A stretch of DNA of 64,000 bases, from contig NZ_QJJK01000001.1 of NCBI RefSeq assembly GCF_003201475.1, forward strand, positions 384,501 through 448,500, given 5' to 3'. The DNA comes from Chelatococcus asaccharovorans. GTDB lineage: Bacteria; Pseudomonadota; Alphaproteobacteria; Rhizobiales; Beijerinckiaceae. Every line of letters begins with the position of its first letter. The stretch's first letter is position 1. The notes under the pieces are model-generated. The model had not been told where the DNA came from. It made no database searches and saw nothing but the letters and a program-made list of their open reading frames with translations. Of this stretch, positions 48,091-56,976 are shown in pieces. The position numbers and the translations under genes were made by a program.

Positions 48091-50237
48091 GAGAACACCA
48101 CCCTGCGCGCGTTGCGGCGGCGCTGGATAGAGCCGATCACGGCGCCGCGCAACCGCGCCATCCAGCGATCGAGCCGTGTCGGGTTGTAGATGACGTCAGC
48201 GCGATAGAAGGACGGGCAGAGCACGGCGGCCTCCGCGACCTCTCCGCAATTGCCGCAGCCGACGCAGTTGTTGTCGATCGCGGCGACGGGGTCGTCGCGC
48301 AGCGGGTCGTCGAGATGCTTGACGGAGAGCGAGGGACAGCCGGAGAGGCGGATGCAGGCATGGTCGCCTGTGCAGATATCCTCGTCCACGCCGAAGCGCT
48401 GCTTGACCGAGCGCTTGCCTTCCTTGACCGCCTTGTTGAACTGCGGCTTCACACGGCGCTGCTTGTTCAACATACATTCGGATGAGGCGATGATGATCTT
48501 CGGCCCCTCCTCCTTCGACGTCAGCGCAGCCTTCAGCGTGTCGCGCATCTTCGCCACGTCATAGGTGCGATCGATCTCGCGCACCCATTTGGCGCCGATG
48601 CCGCGCACGGCCCTGGCAATCGGATTGTTGGTCGAGCGACGGTCGCTGTCGGCGCGCGAAGACATGATGTCCTGCCCACCGGTCGCCGACGAATAGTAAT
48701 TGTCGACGACCATGATGACCTGGTTCTGCTTGTTGAAGACGGCGTTGCCGACGCCGGACGACAGGCCGTTATGCCAGAAGCCGCCATCGCCCATGATCGA
48801 GATCGGCTTTTTCCCGGCCTCGACATTGAAGGCCGAGGCCGAAGCGGGCCCCAGGCCATAGCCCATCGTCGTGCCACCGAGATTGAAAGGCGGCAGGATC
48901 GAGAAGAGATGGCAGCCGATATCGGCCGAGATCTGATGCGCGCCCAGTTCCTTCTCGACGAGCTTCATCGCCGCGAAGATCGGCCGCTCGGGACAGCCGA
49001 TGCAGAAACCGGCCGGGCGCGGCGGCACGATCTCGACCAGTTTCTGGACGGGGGCGGCCGCAACGATCGCATCCGCGCTCGGCAGCGGCGGGCGGTTGCC
49101 GAGCAGATGCGGAGCGTTCTGCTCAAGAAAGGCGCCGATGCCCTTGCTCAGCACGGCTGCGGTATAGTCGCCTCCGAGTGGCAGCACATCCTTGCCTGCG
49201 AGCGTGGCGGCGATGCCGCGGCGGCGCAGCACCGTGCCGATCGCCTGTTCGATATATTCCGGGTGCCCTTCCTCCACGACCAGCACGGCGCGCTTGTCGC
49301 GGCAAAAATCGGCGACCTCGTCGTCCGCCAGCGGATAGGTGACATTGAGGACGTAGAGCGGGATCTTGCTGTCGCCATAGGCGTCGGCCAGGCCGAGATA
49401 TTGCAGCCCGCGCATCACGGAATTGTACATTCCGCCCTGCATGACAATGCCGATTTCGCCGGCATCGGGGCCGAAGAACTCGTTGAGCCTGCGGCGCTTG
49501 ATGAAGTCGACCGCCGCCGGCCAGCGCTGTTCCAGCTTCTGCCGATCCTGCAGCATCGAGGCCGGCGGCAGCACGATGCGGTTGAGATCGCGCTGTGGAT
49601 TCTCCAGCGCCTCGCGGATGGTGAAGGCGGGCTTGCGGTTGTCCTTGGCGACGAACTGGCCGTGGACATGGCAGGCGCGGATGCGGACCTGCAGCATGAC
49701 CGGCGTGTTGGTGGCTTCGGAGAGCTCGAAACCGTCCTCGACCGATTTGACGATGGATTCGAGGTTGGGACGGGGGTCGAGCAGCCAGAGCTGCGATTTC
49801 ATCGCGAAGGCGTGGCTGCGTTCCTGCGGGATTGAGGAGCCCTCGCCGTAATCCTCTCCGAGGATGATCAGCGCACCGCCGGTCACGCCGCCCGAGGCCA
49901 GATTGGTCAAGGCGTCGCTGGCGACATTGGTGCCGGCCGTCGACTTCCAGGTCACGGCGCCGCGCAGCGGATACATCACCGAGGCCGAGAGCGAAGCGGC
50001 GGCGGCCGCTTCCGAGGCCGACGATTCGAAATGGACACCGAGCTCGTCGAGCACGTCCTTGGCGTCGGCCAGCACGTCCATCAGATGGGAGATGGGCGAG
50101 CCTTGATAACCGCCGACATAGGACACACCGGATTGCAGAAGCGCCTTGGTGATGGCGAGGATGCCCTCGCCCCGAAAGATCTCGCCCTCGCCGAGGCGCA
50201 GATCCTCGACCTCGCGCGCAAATGAGCGTTCCGCCAT
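48087..50237 (-). CDS. iorA: Indolepyruvate ferredoxin oxidoreductase, alpha subunit
   Basis: A 716-residue thiamine-pyrophosphate enzyme. The N-terminal pyrimidine domain has YVGGYQGSPISHLMDVLADA; the central region RPAGFCIGCPERPIFAAMK; the TPP-binding motif ISIMGDGGFWHNGLSSGVGN with VVDNYYSSATGGQ; and the C-terminal ferredoxin domain has Cys clusters CTGDHACIRLSGCPS and CVGCGNCGEVAEAAVLCPS for one or two 4Fe-4S centres. All needed residues are present. The ATG at 50237 has GGAGGG just upstream. It would produce aryl-acetyl-CoA from aryl-pyruvates made by transamination of aromatic amino acids, feeding the ligase/thiolase enzymes around it. Confidence 0.92.
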   Translation of the reverse strand: MAERSFAREVEDLRLGEGEIFRGEGILAITKALLQSGVSYVGGYQGSPISHLMDVLADAKDVLDELGVHFESSASEAAAAASLSASVMYPLRGAVTWKSTAGTNVASDALTNLASGGVTGGALIILGEDYGEGSSIPQERSHAFAMKSQLWLLDPRPNLESIVKSVEDGFELSEATNTPVMLQVRIRACHVHGQFVAKDNRKPAFTIREALENPQRDLNRIVLPPASMLQDRQKLEQRWPAAVDFIKRRRLNEFFGPDAGEIGIVMQGGMYNSVMRGLQYLGLADAYGDSKIPLYVLNVTYPLADDEVADFCRDKRAVLVVEEGHPEYIEQAIGTVLRRRGIAATLAGKDVLPLGGDYTAAVLSKGIGAFLEQNAPHLLGNRPPLPSADAIVAAAPVQKLVEIVPPRPAGFCIGCPERPIFAAMKLVEKELGAHQISADIGCHLFSILPPFNLGGTTMGYGLGPASASAFNVEAGKKPISIMGDGGFWHNGLSSGVGNAVFNKQNQVIMVVDNYYSSATGGQDIMSSRADSDRRSTNNPIARAVRGIGAKWVREIDRTYDVAKMRDTLKAALTSKEEGPKIIIASSECMLNKQRRVKPQFNKAVKEGKRSVKQRFGVDEDICTGDHACIRLSGCPSLSVKHLDDPLRDDPVAAIDNNCVGCGNCGEVAEAAVLCPSFYRADVIYNPTRLDRWMARLRGAVIGSIQRRRNARRVVFS

Positions 50238-50649
50238 CAATCCCTCCACGCCAAGCCGACGGCGGAACCGCTCGATACACGCCCCTTCCCCTCGGGGCGC
50301 ACAAGCCGAACCGCGCGGTCTTCAGGCTCTCTCGCTAATTACTTTATGTCTTAACTAATTCACGTCAAGCCTGCCGCAGGGCCAGACCCCGCTTTGACCA
50401 TGCTCGCCTCCACGGCAATATATTGAGATTCCTCATGATATCCTCTTTTCAGGTATTTTCGTAAGAATTTCATTTCATCGAAAACTTGACAGCGATTGTT
50501 CAGGCACGGATTGTTCTACCGCGCGGTCACGCGAAGCGCGGGGTCGCAAATATCCTGCGATTGGACGGGGCCATGCCACGCAGATGCAGATGGCGTGCCG
50601 CGCATGGCAACGCTTCAAACGATCAGTATTAACAACAGGGGAAATCTCG
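50238..50649. other. Divergent regulatory region, ior operon and substrate-binding protein
   Basis: About 410 bases between the ior operon (minus) and the gene at 50650 (plus). It holds operator copy 3 at 50337-50360, about 100 bases before the iorA start. The right half (50400-50500) is AT-rich and likely carries the plus-strand promoter. No gene supported. Confidence 0.45.
50337..50360. promoter_or_regulatory. Operator copy 3 (MarR-type palindrome)
   Basis: AATTACTTT-ATGTCT-TAACTAATT; the best-formed palindrome of the three, with arms nearly exact reverse complements. Confidence 0.6.
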
Positions 50650-51807
50650 ATGCGTCACCGGATCTGCGCCGCCGCAACGGCCATCTCGCTCGTACTCGCT
50701 GCAACGTCCGCACGCGCGGAGATCGTGGTCGGCTTCGTCACCGGCCTGAGCGGGCCGATTTCGTCGATCGGTATCCCCAACGCCAAGGGCATCGCGGCGG
50801 GCGCTGCCTATAAGAGCGAGGTCGGCGGCGAGACGATCCGGATCATCCAGCTCGACGACGCCTCCGACCCGACGGCCGCGGTGCGCAATGCCCGCAAGCT
50901 CGTCGAGCAGGAGAAGGTCGATTTCCTGATCGGCACCTCAGGCGCTCCCCAGACAGTGGCTATGGCGACGGTCGCAACCGAGCTCAAGGTGCCGATGGTC
51001 GCGATCTCGCCGATCGCGGAGCCGGCGAAAGGCGATGGCGGCCCTTGGGTCGTGCAGATCCCGCACCCACAGATGCTGCTGGCGCAAGGCGTCGTCGCGG
51101 ATATGAAGAAGCGCAACGTCAAGACGGTCGGCTTCATCGGCTTCAGCGACGCGCTTGGTGACCTGATGTACAATTCGCTGACCGCGGCGGCGCAGGAAGC
51201 GGGCATCAAGGTCATCAACAACGAGCGCTATGCCCGCACCGACACCTCGGTGATGCCGCAGGTGCTGAAGACGATCGCAGCCCGCCCCGACGCGATCATG
51301 GTCGGCGGCACCGCCACGCCGGGCGCCCTCCCCGTGCTGGCGCTGAGCGAGCGCGGCTACAAGGGCCCGATCTACGGCAACAACGGTATGATCAGCACTG
51401 ATTTCCTGCGCGTCGCCGGCAAGGCTGCCGATGGCCTGATCTGCCCGACCGGGCCGGTTGCCGTCGCCGAGCAACTACCTGACACCAATCCGATCAAGGC
51501 GGTCGCGCTGGCCTATCGAGCGGCCTATGAGAAGGCGAACGGCAGCAAGCCGACGGACGGTTTCTCGGCCTATGCCTTCGACGGCTGGATCGTCTTCACC
51601 GATGCCGCCAGGCGGGCGTTGGAGAGCGGCGCCAAGCCCGGCACGCCCGCCTTCAAGGAGGCGCTGCGCCAGGCGCTGATGTCGAGCAAGGAGGTCGTCG
51701 GCACCCACGCCGTCTATAACTTCACGCCGCAAAGCAGCTTCGGTGTCGACGAGCGCTCCCGCGTTCTGGTGAAGAGCGAACAGGGCGGCTGGAAGCTCCT
51801 GCCCTGA
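50650..51807 (+). CDS. Orphan ABC substrate-binding protein (Liv fold)
   Basis: A 385-residue periplasmic protein. Signal peptide ICAAATAISLVLAATSARA is cleaved before EIVVGFVTGLSGPISSIGIP. It is a close paralogue of the binding protein at 34637 over the whole length (IQLDDASDPTAAVRNARKL, YARTDTSV, GVDERSxV and VYNFxP shared), but no permease or ATPase gene lies next to it: a GntR gene follows on the other strand. It probably lends a second ligand specificity to one of the two Liv transporters in the window. It is divergent from the ior operon and may be under the same operator. Confidence 0.88.
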   Translation: MRHRICAAATAISLVLAATSARAEIVVGFVTGLSGPISSIGIPNAKGIAAGAAYKSEVGGETIRIIQLDDASDPTAAVRNARKLVEQEKVDFLIGTSGAPQTVAMATVATELKVPMVAISPIAEPAKGDGGPWVVQIPHPQMLLAQGVVADMKKRNVKTVGFIGFSDALGDLMYNSLTAAAQEAGIKVINNERYARTDTSVMPQVLKTIAARPDAIMVGGTATPGALPVLALSERGYKGPIYGNNGMISTDFLRVAGKAADGLICPTGPVAVAEQLPDTNPIKAVALAYRAAYEKANGSKPTDGFSAYAFDGWIVFTDAARRALESGAKPGTPAFKEALRQALMSSKEVVGTHAVYNFTPQSSFGVDERSRVLVKSEQGGWKLLP

Positions 51808-51827
51808 CCCTGGAATGGCGCTCCGGC

Positions 51828-52586
51828 CTACTTGGCCGGCGCGCGCTCCATATAGCTTTCGACGATAGTCGAGGTCTTGCGATAATGCGCCGCAAGGAGC
51901 GCCGCGGCCTCGTCGCCACGGCGCTCCAGCGTCGCTTCCATGATCTGGCGGTGTTCGAGCGCCACGTCGCGGCTGGCGGCGGGATTTTGGCCTGCCAGCG
52001 TCGGCAGGCGGTAGCGTTGCGTTTCGACATAGAGCTGGTCGGCAATATCGATCAGGCGGCGCGACCGGCAGCGGACGATAAGGGCGCGGTGGAAATCCTG
52101 GTGCCGCGTCTCGAGCGCGATCAGCTCGTCATCGCCAATTCCGCTTGAGGCCGCCTTGCGGCGAACCTGCAGATCGAGCGCATGGAAGGCGGCAACGATG
52201 CCGGCCTCCCAATCGTCATCGCCATGGGCGATCGAACGACGGAGCGCCTCGCACTCGATCAGGATACGCGTCTCGGTCGCGTCCCACATCTCCTCGATCG
52301 AAACCGGCGCGACCGAAAAGCCGCGCAGCGGCGCGGTCACGACCAGACGCTCCGTCTGGAGCCGGTTCAGGGCCTCGCGCAAAGGTGAGAAGCTCAGGCC
52401 GTAGCGCTGCTTGAGCAGCTCCAGCCGCAAGGGTTGGCTCGGCGCGAAGACGCCGGCGACAATATCCTGGCGCAGGCGCCGATAGGCGGCCTCTGCCAAG
52501 GTCGCGACCCCGCCCTGAGCATCCAGGATCTCGTCATTCGCCGGCTGTGGCCCGCTTCGCCCCACACGCACCCGGTGTCTCCTCAT
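51828..52586 (-). CDS. GntR family regulator, FCD domain
   Basis: A 252-residue FadR-class GntR regulator. The winged helix is AAYRRLRQDIVAGVFAPSQP and LKQRYGLSFSPLREALNRLQ with the RLVVTAPLRGFSVAPVS wing. From about residue 100 the all-helical FCD ligand domain has TETRILIECEALRRSI, ETRHQDFHRALI (metal-binding Asp and His) and LEHRQIMEATLERRGDEAAALL. FCD regulators respond to organic acids. It reads away from the gentisate dioxygenase gene across a 111-base gap with a palindrome, so it probably controls the ring-cleavage operon. Its N-terminus has ~25 extra basic residues before the HTH. Confidence 0.9.
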   Translation of the reverse strand: MRRHRVRVGRSGPQPANDEILDAQGGVATLAEAAYRRLRQDIVAGVFAPSQPLRLELLKQRYGLSFSPLREALNRLQTERLVVTAPLRGFSVAPVSIEEMWDATETRILIECEALRRSIAHGDDDWEAGIVAAFHALDLQVRRKAASSGIGDDELIALETRHQDFHRALIVRCRSRRLIDIADQLYVETQRYRLPTLAGQNPAASRDVALEHRQIMEATLERRGDEAAALLAAHYRKTSTIVESYMERAPAK

Positions 52587-52633
52587 TCGTCTCTCCCCTC
52601 AGGCTCTACACCAGCGTGACGTCTAACGCAAAA

Positions 52634-52654
52634 ATATCTTTCTTTCGAAAATAT
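52634..52654. promoter_or_regulatory. Candidate GntR operator
   Basis: ATATCTTTC and GAAAATAT flank TTTC, an imperfect palindrome between divergent GntR and dioxygenase genes. A related TATCTTTCGAAAAT lies at 36821-36834 upstream of the thiolase operon. Confidence 0.4.
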
Positions 52655-52697
52655 GGCGTGTCATATAAACCCTATCGTGATCTGAACGGAGGCTCGC

Positions 52698-53822
52698 ATG
52701 TCCAATTCCCGAGAGAACCACCGCGAGGACGTCGCCGGTCGCGCGAACGTCGAAGACACATCAGAGCTGCTGGCCTATTACGATCAGCTCGAACGCCTCG
52801 AGGCCGGCGCGCTCTGGACCGTCGCCAACAAGATCGAGCCCTGGCAGCCGAAATCGAAATCCGAGCCGGTGCTGTGGCGCTATCGCGATCTGCGCGAACA
52901 TGTGCTGCGCTCGATCGAACTCGTCACGCCGGAAAAGGCGGGGCGCCGCGTGATCTATCTCAACAATCCGGGCAGGCGCGACGTCTCGGCGGCCGTGGGC
53001 TGGCTCTATTCCGGCCTTCAGGTGATGAATCCGGGCGAAGTCGCGTCGGCTCACGCGCATGCAGCCTCGGCGTTGCGCTTCATCATGGAAGGCTCAGGCG
53101 CCTACACCATCGTCGACGGTCACAAGATGACGCTAGGCGCCAACGACTTCGTACTGACGCCGAACGGTACCTGGCACGAGCACGGCGTCGCCGCCGACGG
53201 CTCGCCCTGCCTCTGGCAGGACGGGCTCGACATCCCGCTCGTCAACACCCTCGAAGCCAATTTCTACGCTGTGCATGAGGACCTGCAGCAGGCCGTCGGC
53301 TACCCCGTCGACGACGCCACGGGGACCTGGGGCAACCCGGGCCTGCGCCCTTACGGCACGCAATGGGACAAGCCGTATTCGCCGCTCTTCAAATACGAAT
53401 GGGCGCCGACCTACGAGGCGCTGCAGCGTTACGCCAAGGTCACGGATGGCTCTGCCTTCGACGGCATCCTGATGAACTACATCAATCCGGTGACCGGCGG
53501 GCCGGTGATGCAGACGATCGGCGCGTCGATGCAGCTGTTGCGCCCCGGCGAGCGCACCAGGGCGCATCGCCACACCGGCAGCTTCATCTACCAGGCGGCG
53601 AAGGGCAAAGGCTATTCGGTCATCAACGGCAAGCGCTTCGACTGGCAGGAGCGGGACATCTTCTGCGTACCCTCCTGGGCCTGGCACGAGCACGCCAACG
53701 CCTCTGACAGCGAGGACGCCGTCCTGTTCTGCTTCAACGACATGCCGGTGATGAACGCACTTGGCCTCTATCGCGAGGAGGCCTTCGGCGAAAACGGCGG
53801 GCAGCAGCCCCTGGTGGCCTGA
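52698..53822 (+). CDS. Gentisate 1,2-dioxygenase-like bicupin
   Basis: A 374-residue bicupin ring-cleavage dioxygenase. The first cupin holds the Fe ligands in SAHAHAASALRFIMEG and TWHEHG (about 115-160). The second cupin (about 265-350) has RAHRHTGSFIYQAAKGKG and WAWHEHANASDSEDAVLF, so it too looks metal-capable. Length and text fit gentisate, salicylate or 1-hydroxy-2-naphthoate dioxygenases, which open the ring between vicinal carbons next to the carboxyl, giving maleylpyruvate-type products. The next gene, twelve bases on, codes the matching hydrolase. An upstream frame to 52547 is out of phase and rejected. Confidence 0.9.
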   Translation: MSNSRENHREDVAGRANVEDTSELLAYYDQLERLEAGALWTVANKIEPWQPKSKSEPVLWRYRDLREHVLRSIELVTPEKAGRRVIYLNNPGRRDVSAAVGWLYSGLQVMNPGEVASAHAHAASALRFIMEGSGAYTIVDGHKMTLGANDFVLTPNGTWHEHGVAADGSPCLWQDGLDIPLVNTLEANFYAVHEDLQQAVGYPVDDATGTWGNPGLRPYGTQWDKPYSPLFKYEWAPTYEALQRYAKVTDGSAFDGILMNYINPVTGGPVMQTIGASMQLLRPGERTRAHRHTGSFIYQAAKGKGYSVINGKRFDWQERDIFCVPSWAWHEHANASDSEDAVLFCFNDMPVMNALGLYREEAFGENGGQQPLVA

Positions 53823-53834
53823 GGACCTTCAATC

Positions 53835-54746
53835 ATGCGTTTCGTGACCTATCGCAGCGTCGTCGACGCTGCGGCCCGCCTCGGCGTGATCGAGGACGAT
53901 CTCGTCGTCGATGTCGAGCAACTCGGTGCCAAGGCCGGACTGGGCTTTCCTTCCACCATGCTCGCATTCATCGATCTCGGGCCAGCCGCCCTGGCGGCCC
54001 TGCGCCAGGCGCTCGACGATCAACGCGGGCGCTGGCCGGTGGGCGCGGCGTTGCCGCTCGGCAATGTCCGGCTGCTGGCGCCGATCCCGCGCCCACGCAA
54101 GAACATCTTCGGCATCGGCCTGAACTATGTCGAGCATGTCGCGGAATCGGCCCGCACACTCGACACCTCCAAGGAACTGCCCAAGCAGCCGGTGATCTTC
54201 TCGAAGCCGCCGACCAGCGTCATCGGGCCGGGCGATGCAATCGAGCACAACCGGGCGATCACCCAGCAGCTCGACTGGGAGGTCGAGCTCGCAGTCATTA
54301 TGGGCCGGACCGCCCGGCGCGTCTCCGAGGCCGACGCCCTCGCCCACGTCTTCGGCTACAGCGTGCTGATCGATGTCAGCGCCCGCGACAACCGGCGCGC
54401 CGGGCAATGGATCTATTCGAAGGGACAGGACACCTACGCCCCCTTCGGACCCTGCATCGTGACCGCCGACGAGGTCGGCGATCCGCATGCGCTCGATCTC
54501 TGGCTCACTGTCAACGGCGAGACCAAGCAGCGCTCCAATACGCGCCACATGCTGTTCAAGATTCCGATGCTGATCGCCGACATCAGCGCCGCGATCACAC
54601 TGGAAGCCGGGGACATCATCGCGTCGGGCACACCAGACGGCGTCGGAGCCGGCAGGACGCCTCAGGAATGGCTCTGGCCCGGCGACATCGTGGAAGCCGG
54701 CGTCGACGGCATCGGCACGATCCGCCACCCGGTCGTGGCGGTGTGA
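53835..54746 (+). CDS. Fumarylacetoacetate hydrolase family protein
   Basis: A 303-residue FAH-fold hydrolase, starting MRFVTYRSV. The metal-site residues are in QQLDWEVELAVIMGRTARRV (E-x-E and the following acid), DVSARD, and the catalytic GxNYxxH-like loop is KNIFGIGLNYVEHVAES. GTPDGVG near the C-terminus is the standard end block. Next to a gentisate dioxygenase, the likely reaction is hydrolysis of maleylpyruvate or fumarylpyruvate to pyruvate plus a C4 acid. No maleylpyruvate isomerase is coded nearby, which favours direct maleylpyruvate hydrolysis. Same strand as the dioxygenase and the second transporter. Confidence 0.88.
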   Translation: MRFVTYRSVVDAAARLGVIEDDLVVDVEQLGAKAGLGFPSTMLAFIDLGPAALAALRQALDDQRGRWPVGAALPLGNVRLLAPIPRPRKNIFGIGLNYVEHVAESARTLDTSKELPKQPVIFSKPPTSVIGPGDAIEHNRAITQQLDWEVELAVIMGRTARRVSEADALAHVFGYSVLIDVSARDNRRAGQWIYSKGQDTYAPFGPCIVTADEVGDPHALDLWLTVNGETKQRSNTRHMLFKIPMLIADISAAITLEAGDIIASGTPDGVGAGRTPQEWLWPGDIVEAGVDGIGTIRHPVVAV

Positions 54747-54797
54747 CGGGTCGAGACGGACGGGTTTTCATCAAACAGAACAACGGGGGACCGACAG

Positions 54798-55997
54798 ATG
54801 ACAAGGATATCCTCATCGTGGCAGGCCGTCGCCGCGGCCTTCCTCGCAGCGATCCTGGCCGTAATCCTGGCCGCGCCGGCCAGCGCCCAGAGCGGCCCGG
54901 CGACGCCGACCACGATCGGCTTCATCACGACGCTATCCACGCCCGCCGGCTATATCGGCGAAGATATCCGCGACGGCTTCCAGCTTGCCCTGAAGGACGG
55001 CACGCTCGGCGGCGTGCCGGTCAAGCTCCAGATCGAGGATGACAGCCTGAAGCCGGCCAATGCCAAACAGGCCGCCGACCGCATGATCCAGTCGGGCATC
55101 AAGCTGTTCACCGGGGTCAATTTCTCGAACGTGCTTGCCGCGGTCGTGCCGGGCGTGCTCGAAGCGGGCGGCGTCTATGTCAGCCTCAATCCCGGGCCGT
55201 CGGTCTTCGCCGGCGAGAAGTGCAACCGCAACTACTTCGTCGCGTCCTATCAGAACGACGCCTTCCACGAGGCGGCAGGCCTGTCCGCCAACCTGCTGGG
55301 CTACAAGCGCGTCGTCCTGCTCGCGCCGGCCTATCAGGCCGGACGTGACGCGCTTGAAGGGTTCAAGCGGACTTTCAAAGGCGAGATCATCGGCGAAATC
55401 TACACGAAGCTCGACCAGACCGACTTCTCGGTCGAACTTGCGCGCGTGCGTTCGCTCCAACCCGACGCGATCTACCAGTTCCATCCCGGCGGTGCCGGAA
55501 TCAACTTCGCCAAGCAATATGCCAATTCCGGCCTGTCGAAATCCGTCCCGATGCTGATTCCGAGCTTCTCGATGGATGCGCGCATGATCGGCGCCACCGG
55601 CGAGGCTGCGGACGGCATCTACGCCTCCGCGATCTGGACCACGGAAAGCGACAATCCTGCGTCCAAGGCCTTCGTCGAAGCCTTCCGCAAAGCCTATTCG
55701 CGCACCCCGACGATGTATGCCCAGCAGGCCTACGATACGGCCAACCTCATCGGCAGCGCGCTCAAGGCGGTCAACGGTGACATCAGCAAACAGGCGGAGT
55801 TCCGCGACGCCCTGCGAAAGGCGCATTTCACGGCGGTACGCGGCAAGTTCTCACTCGGTCCGAACCAGCACCCGATCCAGGACTATTACTTGACGAAATT
55901 CGTCAAGAACGCGTCCGGCGAGATCGTGCAGACCGTCGTCAGGAAAGTCGCCGAGGACTACGGCGACGCCTATGCCGCGCGCTGCAAGATCGACTGA
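54798..55997 (+). CDS. ABC substrate-binding protein of the second transporter
   Basis: A 399-residue periplasmic Liv-fold protein with a signal peptide (AAFLAAILAVILAAPASAQ). The mature start TIGFITTLSTPAGYIGEDIR opens the first lobe. It differs clearly from the binding proteins at 34637 and 50650: GTLGGVPVKLQIEDDSLKPA and an extra Cys pair region (GEKCNRNYFVAS, CKID end), features seen in aromatic-acid-binding members. It starts 51 bases after the FAH gene and precedes livH, livM, livG and livF, so the whole importer is co-transcribed with the ring-cleavage genes; gentisate-like or other hydroxyaromatic acids are likely ligands. Confidence 0.9.
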   Translation: MTRISSSWQAVAAAFLAAILAVILAAPASAQSGPATPTTIGFITTLSTPAGYIGEDIRDGFQLALKDGTLGGVPVKLQIEDDSLKPANAKQAADRMIQSGIKLFTGVNFSNVLAAVVPGVLEAGGVYVSLNPGPSVFAGEKCNRNYFVASYQNDAFHEAAGLSANLLGYKRVVLLAPAYQAGRDALEGFKRTFKGEIIGEIYTKLDQTDFSVELARVRSLQPDAIYQFHPGGAGINFAKQYANSGLSKSVPMLIPSFSMDARMIGATGEAADGIYASAIWTTESDNPASKAFVEAFRKAYSRTPTMYAQQAYDTANLIGSALKAVNGDISKQAEFRDALRKAHFTAVRGKFSLGPNQHPIQDYYLTKFVKNASGEIVQTVVRKVAEDYGDAYAARCKID

Positions 55998-56058
55998 CGT
56001 CGCGCGCCGCCGGCGGTCGAACGGTGGCGCTCTCAATCCATAAAAGGGCGGTCCGGGG

Positions 56059-56973
56059 ATGATCCTCTTGATCGAGCAGGTCCTGAACGGCCTGCAATAC
56101 GGCGCCATGCTGTTCATGCTGGCGTCCGGACTGACGCTGATCTTCGGTATCATGGGCGTCATCAACCTGACCCACGGCTCCCTCTACATGGTCGGCGCCT
56201 ATTGCGCCGCCAGTGCGGTGCTGCAGAGCGGTTCCTTTCTGGTCGGCATCGCCGCCGCCCTTGCCGGCGCCGGCCTCTATGCCGTCGTGATCGAGCTCGC
56301 CGTCGTGCAATGGCTCTATCGCCGCGATCATCTCTATCAGGTGCTGGCGACGCTCGGGCTGATCCTCTTCACCAACGAAGCGGTGAGCCTGATCTTTGGC
56401 CGTCGCCCGCCCCTGATGGACATCCCGCCTTTCCTGCAGGGTTCGGTGACGGTCCTGCCCGGGCTCGACTATCCGCTGATGCGCCTGGCCTTCATCGGCG
56501 TCGGCGGCCTCGTCGCCGTCGGCCTCTGGCTCCTCGTCAACCACACGCGGCTCGGCATGCTTGTGCGGGCGGGCGCCGACGATCGCGAGATGGTATCTGC
56601 GCTCGGCGTCGATATCCGCCGGCTCTACACGCTCGTCTTCGGTCTCGGCGGATTGCTCTGCGGACTGGCCGGCGTCATGGCGGCGCCGCTGCTCGCGGTC
56701 GAGATCGGCATGGGCGAGCGGGTGCTGATCACCACCTTCGTCGTCATCGTCATCGGCGGCGTCGGCTCGATCCGCGGGGCCCTCGTCGGAGCTCTGCTGG
56801 TCGGCATGGTCGATGGCCTCGGCCGCGCCTACCTGCCCCAGGGCCTGCAGATGCTGCTGCCGCCCTCGGTCGCCGATACGCTCAGCGCGGGTCTTGTCTC
56901 TGCAAGCATCTACGTCCTGATGGCGATCGTTCTGCTCGTGAGGCCCCTCGGCCTCCTGCCCGCGCGGAGCTGA
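56059..56973 (+). CDS. livH: ABC transporter permease, LivH-like (second transporter)
   Basis: A 304-residue inner-membrane permease with about eight helices, MILLIEQVLNGLQYGAMLFM at the start. The coupling loop is LGMLVRAGADDREMVSALGV and the C-terminal gly-rich segment GGVGSIRGALVGALLVGMVD. Standard LivH length, unlike the longer version at 33560. It starts 61 bases after the binding protein and is followed three bases later by livM. Confidence 0.92.
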   Translation: MILLIEQVLNGLQYGAMLFMLASGLTLIFGIMGVINLTHGSLYMVGAYCAASAVLQSGSFLVGIAAALAGAGLYAVVIELAVVQWLYRRDHLYQVLATLGLILFTNEAVSLIFGRRPPLMDIPPFLQGSVTVLPGLDYPLMRLAFIGVGGLVAVGLWLLVNHTRLGMLVRAGADDREMVSALGVDIRRLYTLVFGLGGLLCGLAGVMAAPLLAVEIGMGERVLITTFVVIVIGGVGSIRGALVGALLVGMVDGLGRAYLPQGLQMLLPPSVADTLSAGLVSASIYVLMAIVLLVRPLGLLPARS

Positions 56974-56976
56974 CTG

